Shown piece by piece: positions 25,532 through 35,361 of a stretch of 51,914 nt of DNA. The notes under the pieces are model-generated. The model saw only the letters and a list, made by a program, of their open reading frames with translations. It was not told where the DNA came from and searched no databases. The first letter of the stretch is position 1. Each line of letters begins with the position of its first letter. A program made the position numbers and the translations under genes. Source of the DNA: an uncultured Flammeovirgaceae bacterium (lineage in GTDB: Bacteria; Bacteroidota; Bacteroidia; Cytophagales; Cyclobacteriaceae); the NCBI GenBank assembly GCA_937899105.1, contig CALBPF010000369.1, forward strand, positions 1 through 51,914, in the 5' to 3' direction.

Positions 25532-27391
25532 ATGGCATTGGAAAATGTAGCTTATACCGAGGACAGTATTAAGTCGTTAGACTGGAAGGAGCATATTCGG
25601 TTACGACCGGGTATGTACATCGGTAAGCTTGGAGATGGGTCGGCCCAGGATGATGGTATTTATGTGCTGGTAAAGGAAATTATTGACAACTGTATCGATG
25701 AACATATGATGGGCCACGGTAAAACCATCGATATCAAGATTACTGATCACCGGGTTGAGGTAAGGGATTATGGAAGAGGCATACCGCTTGGAAAAGTGGT
25801 AGACTGTGTATCAAAGATCAACACAGGAGGGAAATACGATTCCGGAGCTTTCCAAAAATCGGTTGGACTAAATGGGGTAGGTACCAAAGCGGTTAATGCC
25901 CTTTCCAATTATTTTAGGGTACAATCTTTCAGAGATGGTGAAACAAAACTCGCTGAGTTCGAGCGGGGTGAAGTGACCAATGATGCTAAAGTTACAAAAT
26001 CAAGTGGCCGCAATGGTACGTTAATAACCTTTGAGCCTGACGATACTGTATTTAAGAACTTCCATTTCATACCGGAGTATCTAAATGATTTGCTTTGGAA
26101 CTATGCCTTTTTAAATGCAGGGCTTACCATCAATTTCAATGGGCAGAAATTCCATTCTGAGAATGGACTTAAAGACCTCCTGGAACGGAAAGCTGATCTC
26201 GAAACACTTCGCTATTCGATCGCTCATTTGAAGGGTAACGATATTGAGATTGCTTTGAGCCATTGCAACCAATATGGTGAGGAATACTATTCATTTGTAA
26301 ATGGGCAATATACCACGCAGGGAGGAACTCATCTGGCAGCATTTAGAGAAGCTATTGTAAAAACGGTGCGAGACTTCTACAAAAAGGATTTTGATGCTGC
26401 AGACGTTCGTAGCAGCATTGTAGGCGCTATAGCCGTGCGGGTACAAGAGCCTGTTTTTGAATCTCAAACCAAGACCAAATTGGGCTCACAAAATGTAGCG
26501 CCTGACGGTCCAACCATGCGCACATTCGTAAATGATTTCGTAAAGAAAGAGTTCGATAACTATCTCCATAGAAACTCAGATACTGCGAATGCCCTATTGA
26601 AGCGAATTTTACAGTCGGAAAGGGAGCGTAAAGAAATAGCGGGTATTAAAAAGCTTGCAAATGAACGTGCTAAGAAAGCGAATCTCCACAATAAGAAGCT
26701 CCGCGACTGCCGTATTCATTATAACGACAATAAAGGCGATCGTAGAGATGATACTATGATCTTTATCACTGAGGGGGACTCAGCCAGTGGGTCCATTACA
26801 AAATCACGAGATGTTCAGACCCAGGCCGTATTTAGTTTGAGGGGTAAGCCGCTAAACTGTTTTAACCTGACCAAGAAAGTGGTCTATGAAAATGAGGAGT
26901 TTAACTTGTTACAGCATGCGTTGAACATTGAGGATGGGATAGAGGGGTTGCGCTATCGTAAGATTATTATAGCTACTGATGCCGATGTGGATGGTATGCA
27001 CATTCGACTGCTACTTTTGACGTTCTTTTTACAATTCTTTCCTGACCTAGTGAAACATGGTCACGTATTTATCCTGGAAACACCGCTTTTTAGAGTTAGA
27101 AATAAGAAGGAAACCATTTATTGTTATTCGGAGGAGGAGCGTAGAGGCGCCATAGGAAAGTTAGGAGCAAAGCCAGAGATTACACGCTTCAAGGGTTTAG
27201 GCGAGATCTCTCCGGACGAATTCGGAAATTTTATTGGAGAAGATATCAGGCTAGAGCCTATTATTTTAAGAAAGGAAACCACCATTAACCAATTGCTTAC
27301 TTTTTACATGGGTAAGAACACACCTGACCGTCAGGGCTTTATTGTGGAAAACCTACGCATAGAGAAGGATTTAGTTGAAGAAATAGCTTAA
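25532..27391 (+). CDS. parE: DNA topoisomerase IV subunit B
   Basis: The 619-residue product is a type IIA topoisomerase B subunit with GHKL ATPase, transducer and TOPRIM domains. ATPase motifs include [24 protein letters not shown] and [14 protein letters not shown] (about residues 105-118). The TOPRIM has [19 protein letters not shown] (near 410) and [19 protein letters not shown], followed by [14 protein letters not shown]. ParE rather than GyrB is favoured by the absence of a GyrB insert, the short C-terminus, and parC on the same strand 4.5 kb downstream. It decatenates and relaxes DNA with ParC. Two unrelated opposite-strand genes separate parE and parC here. Confidence 0.92.
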   Translation: MALENVAYTEDSIKSLDWKEHIRLRPGMYIGKLGDGSAQDDGIYVLVKEIIDNCIDEHMMGHGKTIDIKITDHRVEVRDYGRGIPLGKVVDCVSKINTGGKYDSGAFQKSVGLNGVGTKAVNALSNYFRVQSFRDGETKLAEFERGEVTNDAKVTKSSGRNGTLITFEPDDTVFKNFHFIPEYLNDLLWNYAFLNAGLTINFNGQKFHSENGLKDLLERKADLETLRYSIAHLKGNDIEIALSHCNQYGEEYYSFVNGQYTTQGGTHLAAFREAIVKTVRDFYKKDFDAADVRSSIVGAIAVRVQEPVFESQTKTKLGSQNVAPDGPTMRTFVNDFVKKEFDNYLHRNSDTANALLKRILQSERERKEIAGIKKLANERAKKANLHNKKLRDCRIHYNDNKGDRRDDTMIFITEGDSASGSITKSRDVQTQAVFSLRGKPLNCFNLTKKVVYENEEFNLLQHALNIEDGIEGLRYRKIIIATDADVDGMHIRLLLLTFFLQFFPDLVKHGHVFILETPLFRVRNKKETIYCYSEEERRGAIGKLGAKPEITRFKGLGEISPDEFGNFIGEDIRLEPIILRKETTINQLLTFYMGKNTPDRQGFIVENLRIEKDLVEEIA

Positions 27392-27461
27392 TAATCTAAG
27401 TTTAGAAAACCCAGTTTCGAACCATTTATAATCCGTATTCAATACGATGGATTCCATTAAG

Positions 27462-27493
27462 AAAAAATCGAGGCCACCCAGAAGGACAGCCTC
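27462..27493 (-). terminator. Rho-independent terminator of the VPS10/BNR gene
   Basis: Read on the - strand, GAGGC...GCCTC (27493-27489 and 27474-27470) forms a stem with a 14-base loop, followed by a T-run complementary to the A-tract at 27462-27467. It begins 30 bases beyond the stop of the gene that ends at 27523. Confidence 0.55.
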
Positions 27494-27522
27494 AACATTA
27501 TATGGAATAGACGGAAAAGTAG

Positions 27523-30500
27523 TTAGTTGTTGACGAACTCATCAAACGTCTTGACTACGACCGGTTCTATTTTTAACTCATTTATTACTTTATTCATTTT
27601 TGGCGCCTTTTTCTGCTCAATCTTTTCATACTCTTGAATGGCGATGTCAAACTGAGATTTTAACAGGCTATAATTTGCTAATTCAGATGCTGAAGGAGAT
27701 TCAAAACCACTGGCAATTTTACTAAATAGGTCAGAGATTTTTTCCCTTAATTGTGGGTCCGCGCTGCCTACATAATTGTCTCCAGTAGTAATTACGAGAG
27801 TTTCCTTGAGTTTATTAAGATCATCTAAGATAGGCTGTGCTACCTTCTGTCCTGTTTTACCGGATTTAACCACTTTTTCTGCGGTAAGTATTGTTTCATC
27901 GATACGATAGACTAAATATGCCAGTTGCTCAGACATATCATATAACTCCATTGTGGTTTTGTGAAGGGCTATCCGCTCTTCATCTGTTAATGGAGACTTA
28001 GGGTCATTGATAAGCTCTAAGGTAGTATCATACTTTGCCTTTCCTTTGGTTAGCACTACTTTGTATTTGCCTGCAGGTACTCTTGGAGATGTGAAACCTC
28101 CGAAAGCCAGGGACTTACCCTTGGCTATTTTAGGTTGTTTGATCCTGTAATTCCAAGAAACCACATTTATTCCTTTTGATTTACTTGGCGTAAGCTCAAT
28201 CATGTGATTGCCATCTGCATCAAATACATCCATTTTCATTTTACCAAATGTGTGCCGCTTTTTTAGATAGTAGATAATTTTAGCGTCTGTATCAGGATTA
28301 GGACCTATGAACTCCATTTCAGTAGCGGTATTCCCAAAACTGGTTTCTTCAGAAATGATAGTAGGCTTGGTTTCAAAAAAGTGTAGATCCTCTTGAAGCA
28401 CAAGTTGATTGATTTGCCTTAAGGGACTAATATCATCGATAATTATTATACCCCGCCCATGTGTTCCTAAAACCAAATCGTTGGTTTTTTCACTCAAATC
28501 AATGAAGTGGACCGCTGTCGCAGGCATATTATTGGTGAACCGATTCCAATTTTTGCCACCGTCGATTGTAATGAATAATCCGAGCTCGGTGCCCAGGTAC
28601 AACAGATCAGGTTGTACATAGTCTTCTTGTATATTCCTGGCAAAACCTTTGATATCATCAGTGGCTAAAGAAGTCCAGGTCTGTCCATAATCGGACGTTT
28701 TATAAACATAAGGGTTCATATCACCCATGGTATGACCATCGAATACAGCATAGGCGGTACCTTTATCATGTATACTGGCTTCTATATGATAACACCAGGT
28801 GTTTTTTGGAAGCCCTTGTACATTGCTTACCGTATTTACCCATGACTTGCCACCATTTTGTGTTACTTGAACATTGCCGTCATCAGTACCTACCCATATT
28901 ACATTCTGATCAATGGGTGACTCCACAATTGTGAAAATTGTGGTGTGATTTTCAGCGCCTGAATTGTCCTTAGATAATCCGCCTGAATCTTCCTGATTTT
29001 GCTTTTTAGGATCATTGGTAGTCAAATCCGGGGATATTTTCTCCCAGGTATCACCCATATCTTCAGACTTGTGTAGGAACTGACTGCCAATGTAAAATCT
29101 ATCGGGTTGATGTTTGCTGATTGCAATTGGTGCATTCCAGTTAAACCTTAATTTTGGATCACCTTTCACCGGTAGCGGCTGTACGGTTTTAGTTCTACTT
29201 GTTTTCAGATCTATTCTCCATACATTTTGAGCGCCTTGCATTTCCGTGTAAATCAACTCCTTTGAAGGGTGCTTTAAAACTCGAAACCCATCTCCAAATC
29301 CTACGACATTCCAATCTCTACCTTCTATTCCTCCGGGTGATTTGGAGGGGCCGTACCAAGATCCGTTGTCTTGAAGCCCACCGTATATTCGATAAGGTTC
29401 ATTATCATCAATACTTATATGGTAAAACTGTGATACGGGAATATTAGCTACAATTTCAAAAGTAGTTCCACCGTCCCAGGAACGATATACGCCTCCATCC
29501 GTCGCAGAATACATGCGATCAGAGTCCTTAACGTCAAAAAGTACATCATGAATGTCTGGATGCATATTTCCCAGGTTCTTGAAGGTTTTACCACCATCTC
29601 TACTTAATGAACCGAATAGGCCTCCTTTGACCACTACGTCCGGATCCCTCGGATCGACAACGATTCTGGAGAAATAGAAGGGTCTGACAACCAAGCCAAA
29701 ATCATTATTTAAGTGAATCCAATTTGCCCCGGCGTCATCTGACCTGTACAATCCCTTATCTTCATCTTTTTCAGATTCAATAACTGCATACATGATCTTA
29801 CTATTAGAAGGAGCAACTGCAACGGCTATGCGACCAAGTTTTCCCTCCGGGAAACCATTGTGGATTTTATTCCATGATTTTCCTCCATCGGTAGATTTGT
29901 ATAAGGCGCTATTCTTCCCTCCAGAATTAAATGACCACCCGGTTCTTCTGAATTCCCACATAGAAGCATACAGAATATTGGGATCGGAGGGATCCATTAT
30001 TATATCACTGCACCCGGTTTTATTGTCAATATATAGTATATTTTCCCATTTTGTTCCTCCATCTGTGGTTTTATATACGCCACGAACATCACTATCACCC
30101 CACAGCGCCCCTAACACGGCAACATACACTTCATTAGAGTTGCCGGGGTTAATTTCTATAGCGCTGATCCGCTCGGACTTTTCAAATCCTTCAATAGATT
30201 GCCAATTCACTCCTCCATCCGCAGATTTAAAGAGGCCGTCACCTGCCGATACGCTATTCCTTGTCCATACTTCTCCAGTACCTACCCAAATTGTTTTATC
30301 AGGATCGCTTGGGTCGACTGCAACCGTTCCTATAGACTGGGCATGATCATCAAATATTGGTGTAAAAGACGCGCCACCATTGGAAGATTTCCACACTCCG
30401 CCGCCAGCTGTGCCAGCATAAATAACTCTTGAATTTTCTGGATGGGCTTCAAGGTCTGTGATCCTGCCACTCATTATAGCCGGACCTATTTGGCGTGCTT

Positions 30501-30603
30501 TCAAATCGCCAAATAGTTCTTTACCGCTCAATGCAATGTCGGTCTGCGCTTGTACCTGAAATATAAGCAACAACGCAAATGCGTTTAGTAATGTGTATTT
30601 CAT
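27523..30603 (-). CDS. Secreted VPS10/sortilin-like BNR-repeat protein
   Basis: The 1026-residue product has a Sec signal (LLNAFALLLIFQVQAQ). It then carries many BNR/sortilin beta-propeller repeats with the Asp-box pattern SxDGGxxW: GVWKSSNGGASF, GLFKSADGGVNW, GVYKTTDGGTKW, ALYKSTDGGKSW, GVYRSWDGG and others to about residue 720. Calcium- or ligand-binding loops such as DPSDPNILYAS recur between blades. The C-terminal ~300 residues include an Ig-like region (AGKYKVVLTKGKAKY) and a charged helical tail. Such proteins are widespread in Bacteroidota and often called glycosyl hydrolase or VPS10 domain proteins, but no glycosidase residues are visible. It is probably extracellular or periplasmic. 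Confidence 0.85.
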   Translation of the reverse strand: MKYTLLNAFALLLIFQVQAQTDIALSGKELFGDLKARQIGPAIMSGRITDLEAHPENSRVIYAGTAGGGVWKSSNGGASFTPIFDDHAQSIGTVAVDPSDPDKTIWVGTGEVWTRNSVSAGDGLFKSADGGVNWQSIEGFEKSERISAIEINPGNSNEVYVAVLGALWGDSDVRGVYKTTDGGTKWENILYIDNKTGCSDIIMDPSDPNILYASMWEFRRTGWSFNSGGKNSALYKSTDGGKSWNKIHNGFPEGKLGRIAVAVAPSNSKIMYAVIESEKDEDKGLYRSDDAGANWIHLNNDFGLVVRPFYFSRIVVDPRDPDVVVKGGLFGSLSRDGGKTFKNLGNMHPDIHDVLFDVKDSDRMYSATDGGVYRSWDGGTTFEIVANIPVSQFYHISIDDNEPYRIYGGLQDNGSWYGPSKSPGGIEGRDWNVVGFGDGFRVLKHPSKELIYTEMQGAQNVWRIDLKTSRTKTVQPLPVKGDPKLRFNWNAPIAISKHQPDRFYIGSQFLHKSEDMGDTWEKISPDLTTNDPKKQNQEDSGGLSKDNSGAENHTTIFTIVESPIDQNVIWVGTDDGNVQVTQNGGKSWVNTVSNVQGLPKNTWCYHIEASIHDKGTAYAVFDGHTMGDMNPYVYKTSDYGQTWTSLATDDIKGFARNIQEDYVQPDLLYLGTELGLFITIDGGKNWNRFTNNMPATAVHFIDLSEKTNDLVLGTHGRGIIIIDDISPLRQINQLVLQEDLHFFETKPTIISEETSFGNTATEMEFIGPNPDTDAKIIYYLKKRHTFGKMKMDVFDADGNHMIELTPSKSKGINVVSWNYRIKQPKIAKGKSLAFGGFTSPRVPAGKYKVVLTKGKAKYDTTLELINDPKSPLTDEERIALHKTTMELYDMSEQLAYLVYRIDETILTAEKVVKSGKTGQKVAQPILDDLNKLKETLVITTGDNYVGSADPQLREKISDLFSKIASGFESPSASELANYSLLKSQFDIAIQEYEKIEQKKAPKMNKVINELKIEPVVVKTFDEFVNN

Positions 30604-30774
30604 ATTGATGTAATTAGATAAATAGTAACTCTCTTGAAGAGCCAGCTTCTATTTTATGATAATATTGGTTTTCTCTGTTGAGCTTATACAACGCTCTGCA
30701 GGTTTAGTTCCCCACCAGCAGTATTGTTGTAGCGTCTGGCTTTTAACAACCTACCACTCTACACTGAATTTTAA

Positions 30775-31512
30775 TCATTCGGGAAAAGCAAAGATAGTTT
30801 CGTCAACTTCGACATTAGTTTCTATAGCATCAATCATCAACGGCTGAGACTGCCCACCTTTTACTCCTTGTGTCATTGAAAAAGGAAAGTAAAGACCATT
30901 CACCTCATCATAATCGCTAAAAACAGTTTGGCTTATTGTCCCTTTTTGAGGCCCCATTTTCACTTCTTGTTCAGCCATTAAAATAGCGCCACTATCTTTG
31001 TCGAAGAAATAGTAAATCACGTCGTCAATCTTTTCACCATCAACAGTAATTGGCTCTTTAGTCAATTTGATTTTGTGAGTGTCAGTGCCTTCAATAGTTT
31101 CCGATCCTAATAATTCAGCCGTATAACCTTTTTTGTCAAAATCATATAGATCCATAGGGAAATCATTAGAATTCAATTTCATATTAGCCGTAGTTTCATC
31201 ATCGGCTTTCTCCGGCTTCATCGTCATAAAGTTAGTATTCCAAACAGTTTCACCATCAAATACTCCCTGATACATTTTCTGTCCTTGAACCACAAAACTA
31301 GTGCTCTGTCTTCCGTCTTTGAGCTGAACAATTTCTAATGGAATTTCAAGACCTTGCTGGTTTACTTTTGCCGTCATTTTTACACTTTCCAACTTACTCC
31401 ATTCTTCATATCCCCCAGTGGCCTCAAAGTAATTTTTGATTATCTCATTGGCCGTTTGCGCAGAAGCCATACCAGCACCTACCATTATCAATGCAGTCAA
31501 TATTTTTTTCAT
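30775..31512 (-). CDS. LolA-fold outer membrane lipoprotein-sorting-like protein
   Basis: The 245-residue product has a Sec signal cleaved after MASA. The mature protein is a beta-baklava LolA/LppX-type domain: ANEIIKNYFEATGGYEEWSK, GVFDGETVWNTNFMTMKPEK, then GYTAELLGSETIEGTDTHKI and SDYDEVNGLYFPFSMTQ. These form a large family in Bacteroidota, distinct from the essential LolA chaperone, and probably bind a lipid or lipoprotein in the periplasm. It lies 171 bp upstream of the VPS10/BNR gene on the same strand, so co-transcription is possible. Confidence 0.8.
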   Translation of the reverse strand: MKKILTALIMVGAGMASAQTANEIIKNYFEATGGYEEWSKLESVKMTAKVNQQGLEIPLEIVQLKDGRQSTSFVVQGQKMYQGVFDGETVWNTNFMTMKPEKADDETTANMKLNSNDFPMDLYDFDKKGYTAELLGSETIEGTDTHKIKLTKEPITVDGEKIDDVIYYFFDKDSGAILMAEQEVKMGPQKGTISQTVFSDYDEVNGLYFPFSMTQGVKGGQSQPLMIDAIETNVEVDETIFAFPE

Positions 31513-31874
31513 GATTATTTTATTTGATTTTAATTGTTTGGTTAGTGGAAATAAAACATCATTTATTACAAATAGTATTCTTTTTCTGGCAACGGTAAAT
31601 AAAAGAGGTAAGCTGTATGTACGTATGTCCTAAAAATGCATTTGTTACAGACTGGCTAAATTAAAATCATATTGATAATCCTATTGTAAAGCTCCAATGG
31701 TTTTACATCAACTATTGGTTTGCCACAATCAGTTAATGTTATTTGCAACAATTAAAATAGTTAAGCTAGTCTAAGGTGATAATAAAGGGTAAACGACTTT
31801 GTTATTGCAGATAACGTGCTAAAAGTAGTTTTGGAAATTGTCTTAGTCAGATTTATTTTAACTTAATGATGTAA
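31513..31874. other. Divergent intergenic region, LolA-like gene / parC
   Basis: This 362-bp AT-rich gap lies between divergent genes. I see no conserved open frame, RNA or strong repeat in it. It should hold the promoters for the LolA-like gene and for the parC-trmH pair. Confidence 0.5.
31826..31833 (+). promoter_or_regulatory. Possible -7 box for parC
   Basis: TAGTTTTG matches TAnnTTTG and lies 41 bases before the parC ATG. A TTTG at 31798-31801 could be the upstream element, but the spacing of 24 is long. Confidence 0.3.
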
Positions 31875-34559
31875 ATGTCGGAAGAAGAAAAGAACAAAGG
31901 TCAATTGCACAAAAACGAAGATACGATTCACGATGTCATTCCGGTAAGTGGAATGTATGAAAACTGGTTTTTAGATTATGCATCTTATGTAATTCTTGAA
32001 AGAGCGGTTCCAGCTGTTGAAGATGGTTTTAAACCTGTCCAGAGAAGGATCATGCACTCTTTGAAAGAAATGGATGACGGCCGTTTCAATAAGGTAGCCA
32101 ATGTCATTGGAAGTACCATGCAGTATCACCCGCACGGTGATGCGTCGATTGGTGATGCCATCGTCAACATTGGTCAAAAGGATCTACTGATAGATACCCA
32201 GGGAAACTGGGGTGATATTCGAACAGGAGACAGTGCTGCTGCACCGAGATATATTGAGGCTAGACTTTCTAAGTTCGCTCTTGATGTAGTGTACAATCCT
32301 CAAACTACAGAATGGCAGCTTTCCTATGATGGTCGAAAAAAAGAGCCGGTTACCCTGCCAGTCAAGTTTCCGTTACTTATAGCTCAGGGTGTAGAGGGTA
32401 TTGCCGTGGGTTTGTCAACAAAGATCTTACCCCACAACTTTATCGAGTTGATCAAGGCGTCAATTGATATACTCAAAGGAAAGAAACCTAAGATCTACCC
32501 TGACTTCCCTACAGGAGGCATGGCTGATTTTTCTGAATATAATCAGGGCTTGCGAGGGGGTAAGATCAAGGTACGAGCCAAAATCGAGGAGTACGATAAG
32601 AAAACATTGGTTATTCGCGATATACCTTTTGCTACCACTACCTCCAGCCTTATTGATTCCATTATAAAGGCGAATGACAAGGGTAAGATAAAAATCAAGC
32701 AAGTAATAGATAATACGGCTAAGGAAGTTGAGATCCTGATCTCACTGGCTCCTGGGCAATCTCCTGATATAACCATTGATGCTTTGTACGCCTTTACGGA
32801 TTGCGAAACCAGCATTTCACCCAACTCCTGCGTTATCATCGACGATAAACCTCATTTCATTTCTGTCAACGAGATCTTAAAGATCAACACGGAGCAGACA
32901 GTGGCTCTTCTCACCAGAGAGCTCGAGATAAGGAAGCATGACCTAATGGAGAAAATCCTCTTTTCTTCATTGGAGAAAATCTTCATTGAAAACCGTATTT
33001 ACCGCGATATTGAAGAGTGTGAAACATGGGAAACGGTAATCGAAACCATCGACAAAGGCCTTGACTCATACAAACCTCAGTTTTACAGGGAGATTACTCA
33101 GGATGACATTGTTCGGCTTACGGAGATCAAGATCAAACGTATTTCGCGATTTGACTCTTTTAAGGCGGACGAACTGTTAAAGAAGTTAGAGGAAGACTTA
33201 AAAGAGACTGAATATAGCCTTGAACACATTACTGAGTTCGCCATTAACTACTTTACTAAACTTAGGGAGAAATATGGCAAAGGAAAAGAGCGAAAGACAG
33301 AAATAACTTCATTCGATAGCATTGATACTACAATCGTTGCCGCCAATAACCAACGGCTTTTTGTAAACAGAGCTGATGGCTTTGTAGGCTATGGGCTGAG
33401 AAAGGACGAATTCGTAACTGAATGCTCAGATATTGACGATATCATAGCTATTAGAAAGGACGGTAAAATGATGGTTTCGCGGATTTCTGAAAAAGTATTT
33501 ATGGGTAAGGACATTCTTTATGCAGGTGTCTGGAAGAAAGGAGACGACCGCATGACCTATAACCTGGTTTATGTGGATGCGAAATCCGGTCGGTCTATGG
33601 CAAAGCGCTTTAATGTGACCGCCATTACACGCGATAAGGAATATGACCTCACCAAAGGGGCAAAAGGGTCCAAAGTGTATTATTTTTCGGCTAATCCAAA
33701 CGGAGAAGCAGAATCCATAACTGTTAAATTAACCTCAGGCGCCAAGGCCCGTAAAAAGGTCCTTGACTTTGACTTCGCAGACCTGGATATTAAAGGCAGA
33801 GGAGCCGGGGGTAATATTTTAACCCGTTACCCGGTGAGGAAAATAGAGTTAAAATCAGAGGGGGTTTCTACGTTAAGTGGGCTTGATATCTGGTATGATG
33901 ACTCTGTAGGTCGATTGAATAAGGACGGCCGCGGTAAGCATATAGGTAATTTTAATGGTGAGGATCGTATTCTGGTGGTTTACAAGGACGGTTCTTATGA
34001 GATGACTTCTTATGAGATCACGAACCGGTATGAGTTCAATAAGATTGAGTTCCTGCAAAGGTTTGATCCTGAAACTGTACTATCAGTCGTGCACTATGAC
34101 GGTGAAAGCAAAAACTATTACGATAAACGATTTAAGTTAGAAACCAGTACGCTTGGTAAGCGTTTTGGTTTTATTAGTGAATCCGCAGGTTCAAAGCTGA
34201 TACTGGTAACCAATCTTCATAAGCCTATGGTGGAAGTAGAGTTCACAAAAGGCAAGAGCCGCGACCGATTGAAGCATGAAATGAACCTGGAAGAGGTCAT
34301 TGATATAAAGGGCTGGAGGGCCATCGGCAATAAGCTATTGCCATACAATATAAAGAAAGTAAGGTTTTTGGGTGGTAAAAAGTTGGAATTGACGGAACCC
34401 TTACCGGAAATTGAAGAACCGGTTAAAAAAGATTTTACATCTTCTAATCAAACGCAGAAGAGGATCAACAAAGATAAGTCTACTTTTGAAGAGAAAAACG
34501 ACAAAGACAAGGGTGATGGTTCGTTTGGCGTAGGTCAAACTATAGAGTTAGATTTCTAA
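31875..34559 (+). CDS. parC: DNA topoisomerase IV subunit A
   Basis: The 894-residue product begins with a short charged leader. The breakage-reunion domain follows: RAVPAVEDGFKPVQRRIMHS, the winged helix with YHPHGDASIGDAIVNIGQ, and the catalytic tyrosine in AAAPRYIEARLS (Tyr about residue 129). A coiled coil with ISRFDSFKADELLKKLEEDL marks the tower end. From about 490 a six-bladed C-terminal propeller follows, with VYVDAKSGRSMAKRFNVTA and KFMGKD-like blades, but no clear GyrA box (QRRGGKG), which favours ParC. The tail after 840 is charged and disordered. It works with ParE at 25532. Its stop codon shares one base with the trmH start (TAATG), so the two are coupled. Confidence 0.92.
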   Translation: MSEEEKNKGQLHKNEDTIHDVIPVSGMYENWFLDYASYVILERAVPAVEDGFKPVQRRIMHSLKEMDDGRFNKVANVIGSTMQYHPHGDASIGDAIVNIGQKDLLIDTQGNWGDIRTGDSAAAPRYIEARLSKFALDVVYNPQTTEWQLSYDGRKKEPVTLPVKFPLLIAQGVEGIAVGLSTKILPHNFIELIKASIDILKGKKPKIYPDFPTGGMADFSEYNQGLRGGKIKVRAKIEEYDKKTLVIRDIPFATTTSSLIDSIIKANDKGKIKIKQVIDNTAKEVEILISLAPGQSPDITIDALYAFTDCETSISPNSCVIIDDKPHFISVNEILKINTEQTVALLTRELEIRKHDLMEKILFSSLEKIFIENRIYRDIEECETWETVIETIDKGLDSYKPQFYREITQDDIVRLTEIKIKRISRFDSFKADELLKKLEEDLKETEYSLEHITEFAINYFTKLREKYGKGKERKTEITSFDSIDTTIVAANNQRLFVNRADGFVGYGLRKDEFVTECSDIDDIIAIRKDGKMMVSRISEKVFMGKDILYAGVWKKGDDRMTYNLVYVDAKSGRSMAKRFNVTAITRDKEYDLTKGAKGSKVYYFSANPNGEAESITVKLTSGAKARKKVLDFDFADLDIKGRGAGGNILTRYPVRKIELKSEGVSTLSGLDIWYDDSVGRLNKDGRGKHIGNFNGEDRILVVYKDGSYEMTSYEITNRYEFNKIEFLQRFDPETVLSVVHYDGESKNYYDKRFKLETSTLGKRFGFISESAGSKLILVTNLHKPMVEVEFTKGKSRDRLKHEMNLEEVIDIKGWRAIGNKLLPYNIKKVRFLGGKKLELTEPLPEIEEPVKKDFTSSNQTQKRINKDKSTFEEKNDKDKGDGSFGVGQTIELDF

Positions 34560-35236
34560 TGAATAAGGCGCTGCTGGAATACTTAGGGCAGTATATTTCT
34601 GATGGTAAAAAGAAAATCATCGATGAGGTTTTGGATAAGCGCACCCGGTATCTTACCGTGGTGCTCGAAGATATTTATCACTCTCAAAACGCCAGCGCCG
34701 TTATTCGCTCCTGTGATTGCTTTGGTGTACAGGACTTGTATGTCATTGAGAATAAACATGAATATAAGGTCAACCCACGCGTGGTACATGGCGCATCTAA
34801 ATGGGTGGATATTATTTCATACAGCGATCATATTGACAATTCGACGAAATGCTTTACTGATCTTAAACAAAAAGGATATAAACTTATAGGTACTGTTCCT
34901 GATCAGAGCGCTACTAATATTAATGATCTTGAAACATCCGAACCTATAGCCCTGATCTTTGGAACGGAAAAAGAAGGTTTGTCCATGCAGGCTAAAGAGT
35001 ATTGTGATAATTTTGTAACTGTACCGATGTACGGCTTCACAGAAAGTTTCAATATATCGGTAAGAGCGGCGTTAAGCATGAATATTTTATCAGAGAAAAT
35101 ATTCAACTCGAAAGCGTCATGGATGTTATCTGCAAAAGAGAAAGAAGCGCTCAAACTGTTATGGTTTCGAAAAATAGTTCACCGCTCCGATCTGTTAGAA
35201 AAAGATTTTTTGAAATCTGGAAATTATTTGAGCTAA
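34559..35236 (+). CDS. trmH: TrmH-type tRNA (Gm18) 2'-O-methyltransferase
   Basis: The 225-residue product is a SPOUT-class methyltransferase of the TrmH branch. Motif 1 is in QNASAVIRSCDCFGVQDLYV, motif 2 in IALIFGTEKEGLSMQA, and motif 3 in VTVPMYGFTESFNISVRAAL. These together form the knotted SAM site. The N- and C-terminal helical extensions (LLEYLGQYISDGKKKIIDEV; LKLLWFRKIVHRSDLLEKDF) fit TrmH rather than RlmB. It should methylate G18 of tRNAs. Translation is coupled to parC through a 1-base overlap. Confidence 0.85.
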   Translation: MNKALLEYLGQYISDGKKKIIDEVLDKRTRYLTVVLEDIYHSQNASAVIRSCDCFGVQDLYVIENKHEYKVNPRVVHGASKWVDIISYSDHIDNSTKCFTDLKQKGYKLIGTVPDQSATNINDLETSEPIALIFGTEKEGLSMQAKEYCDNFVTVPMYGFTESFNISVRAALSMNILSEKIFNSKASWMLSAKEKEALKLLWFRKIVHRSDLLEKDFLKSGNYLS

Positions 35237-35361
35237 TCTGCGTTTAAAATGTTGTGAATTTTCCAACCTCTAACTAGTTTAATCGTGTAATAAGATTTGC
35301 GTCTGAAAAGGAAACCCTTTTATGATATTTAATACTTTATAACGAGATAAGTAGCAGCGCT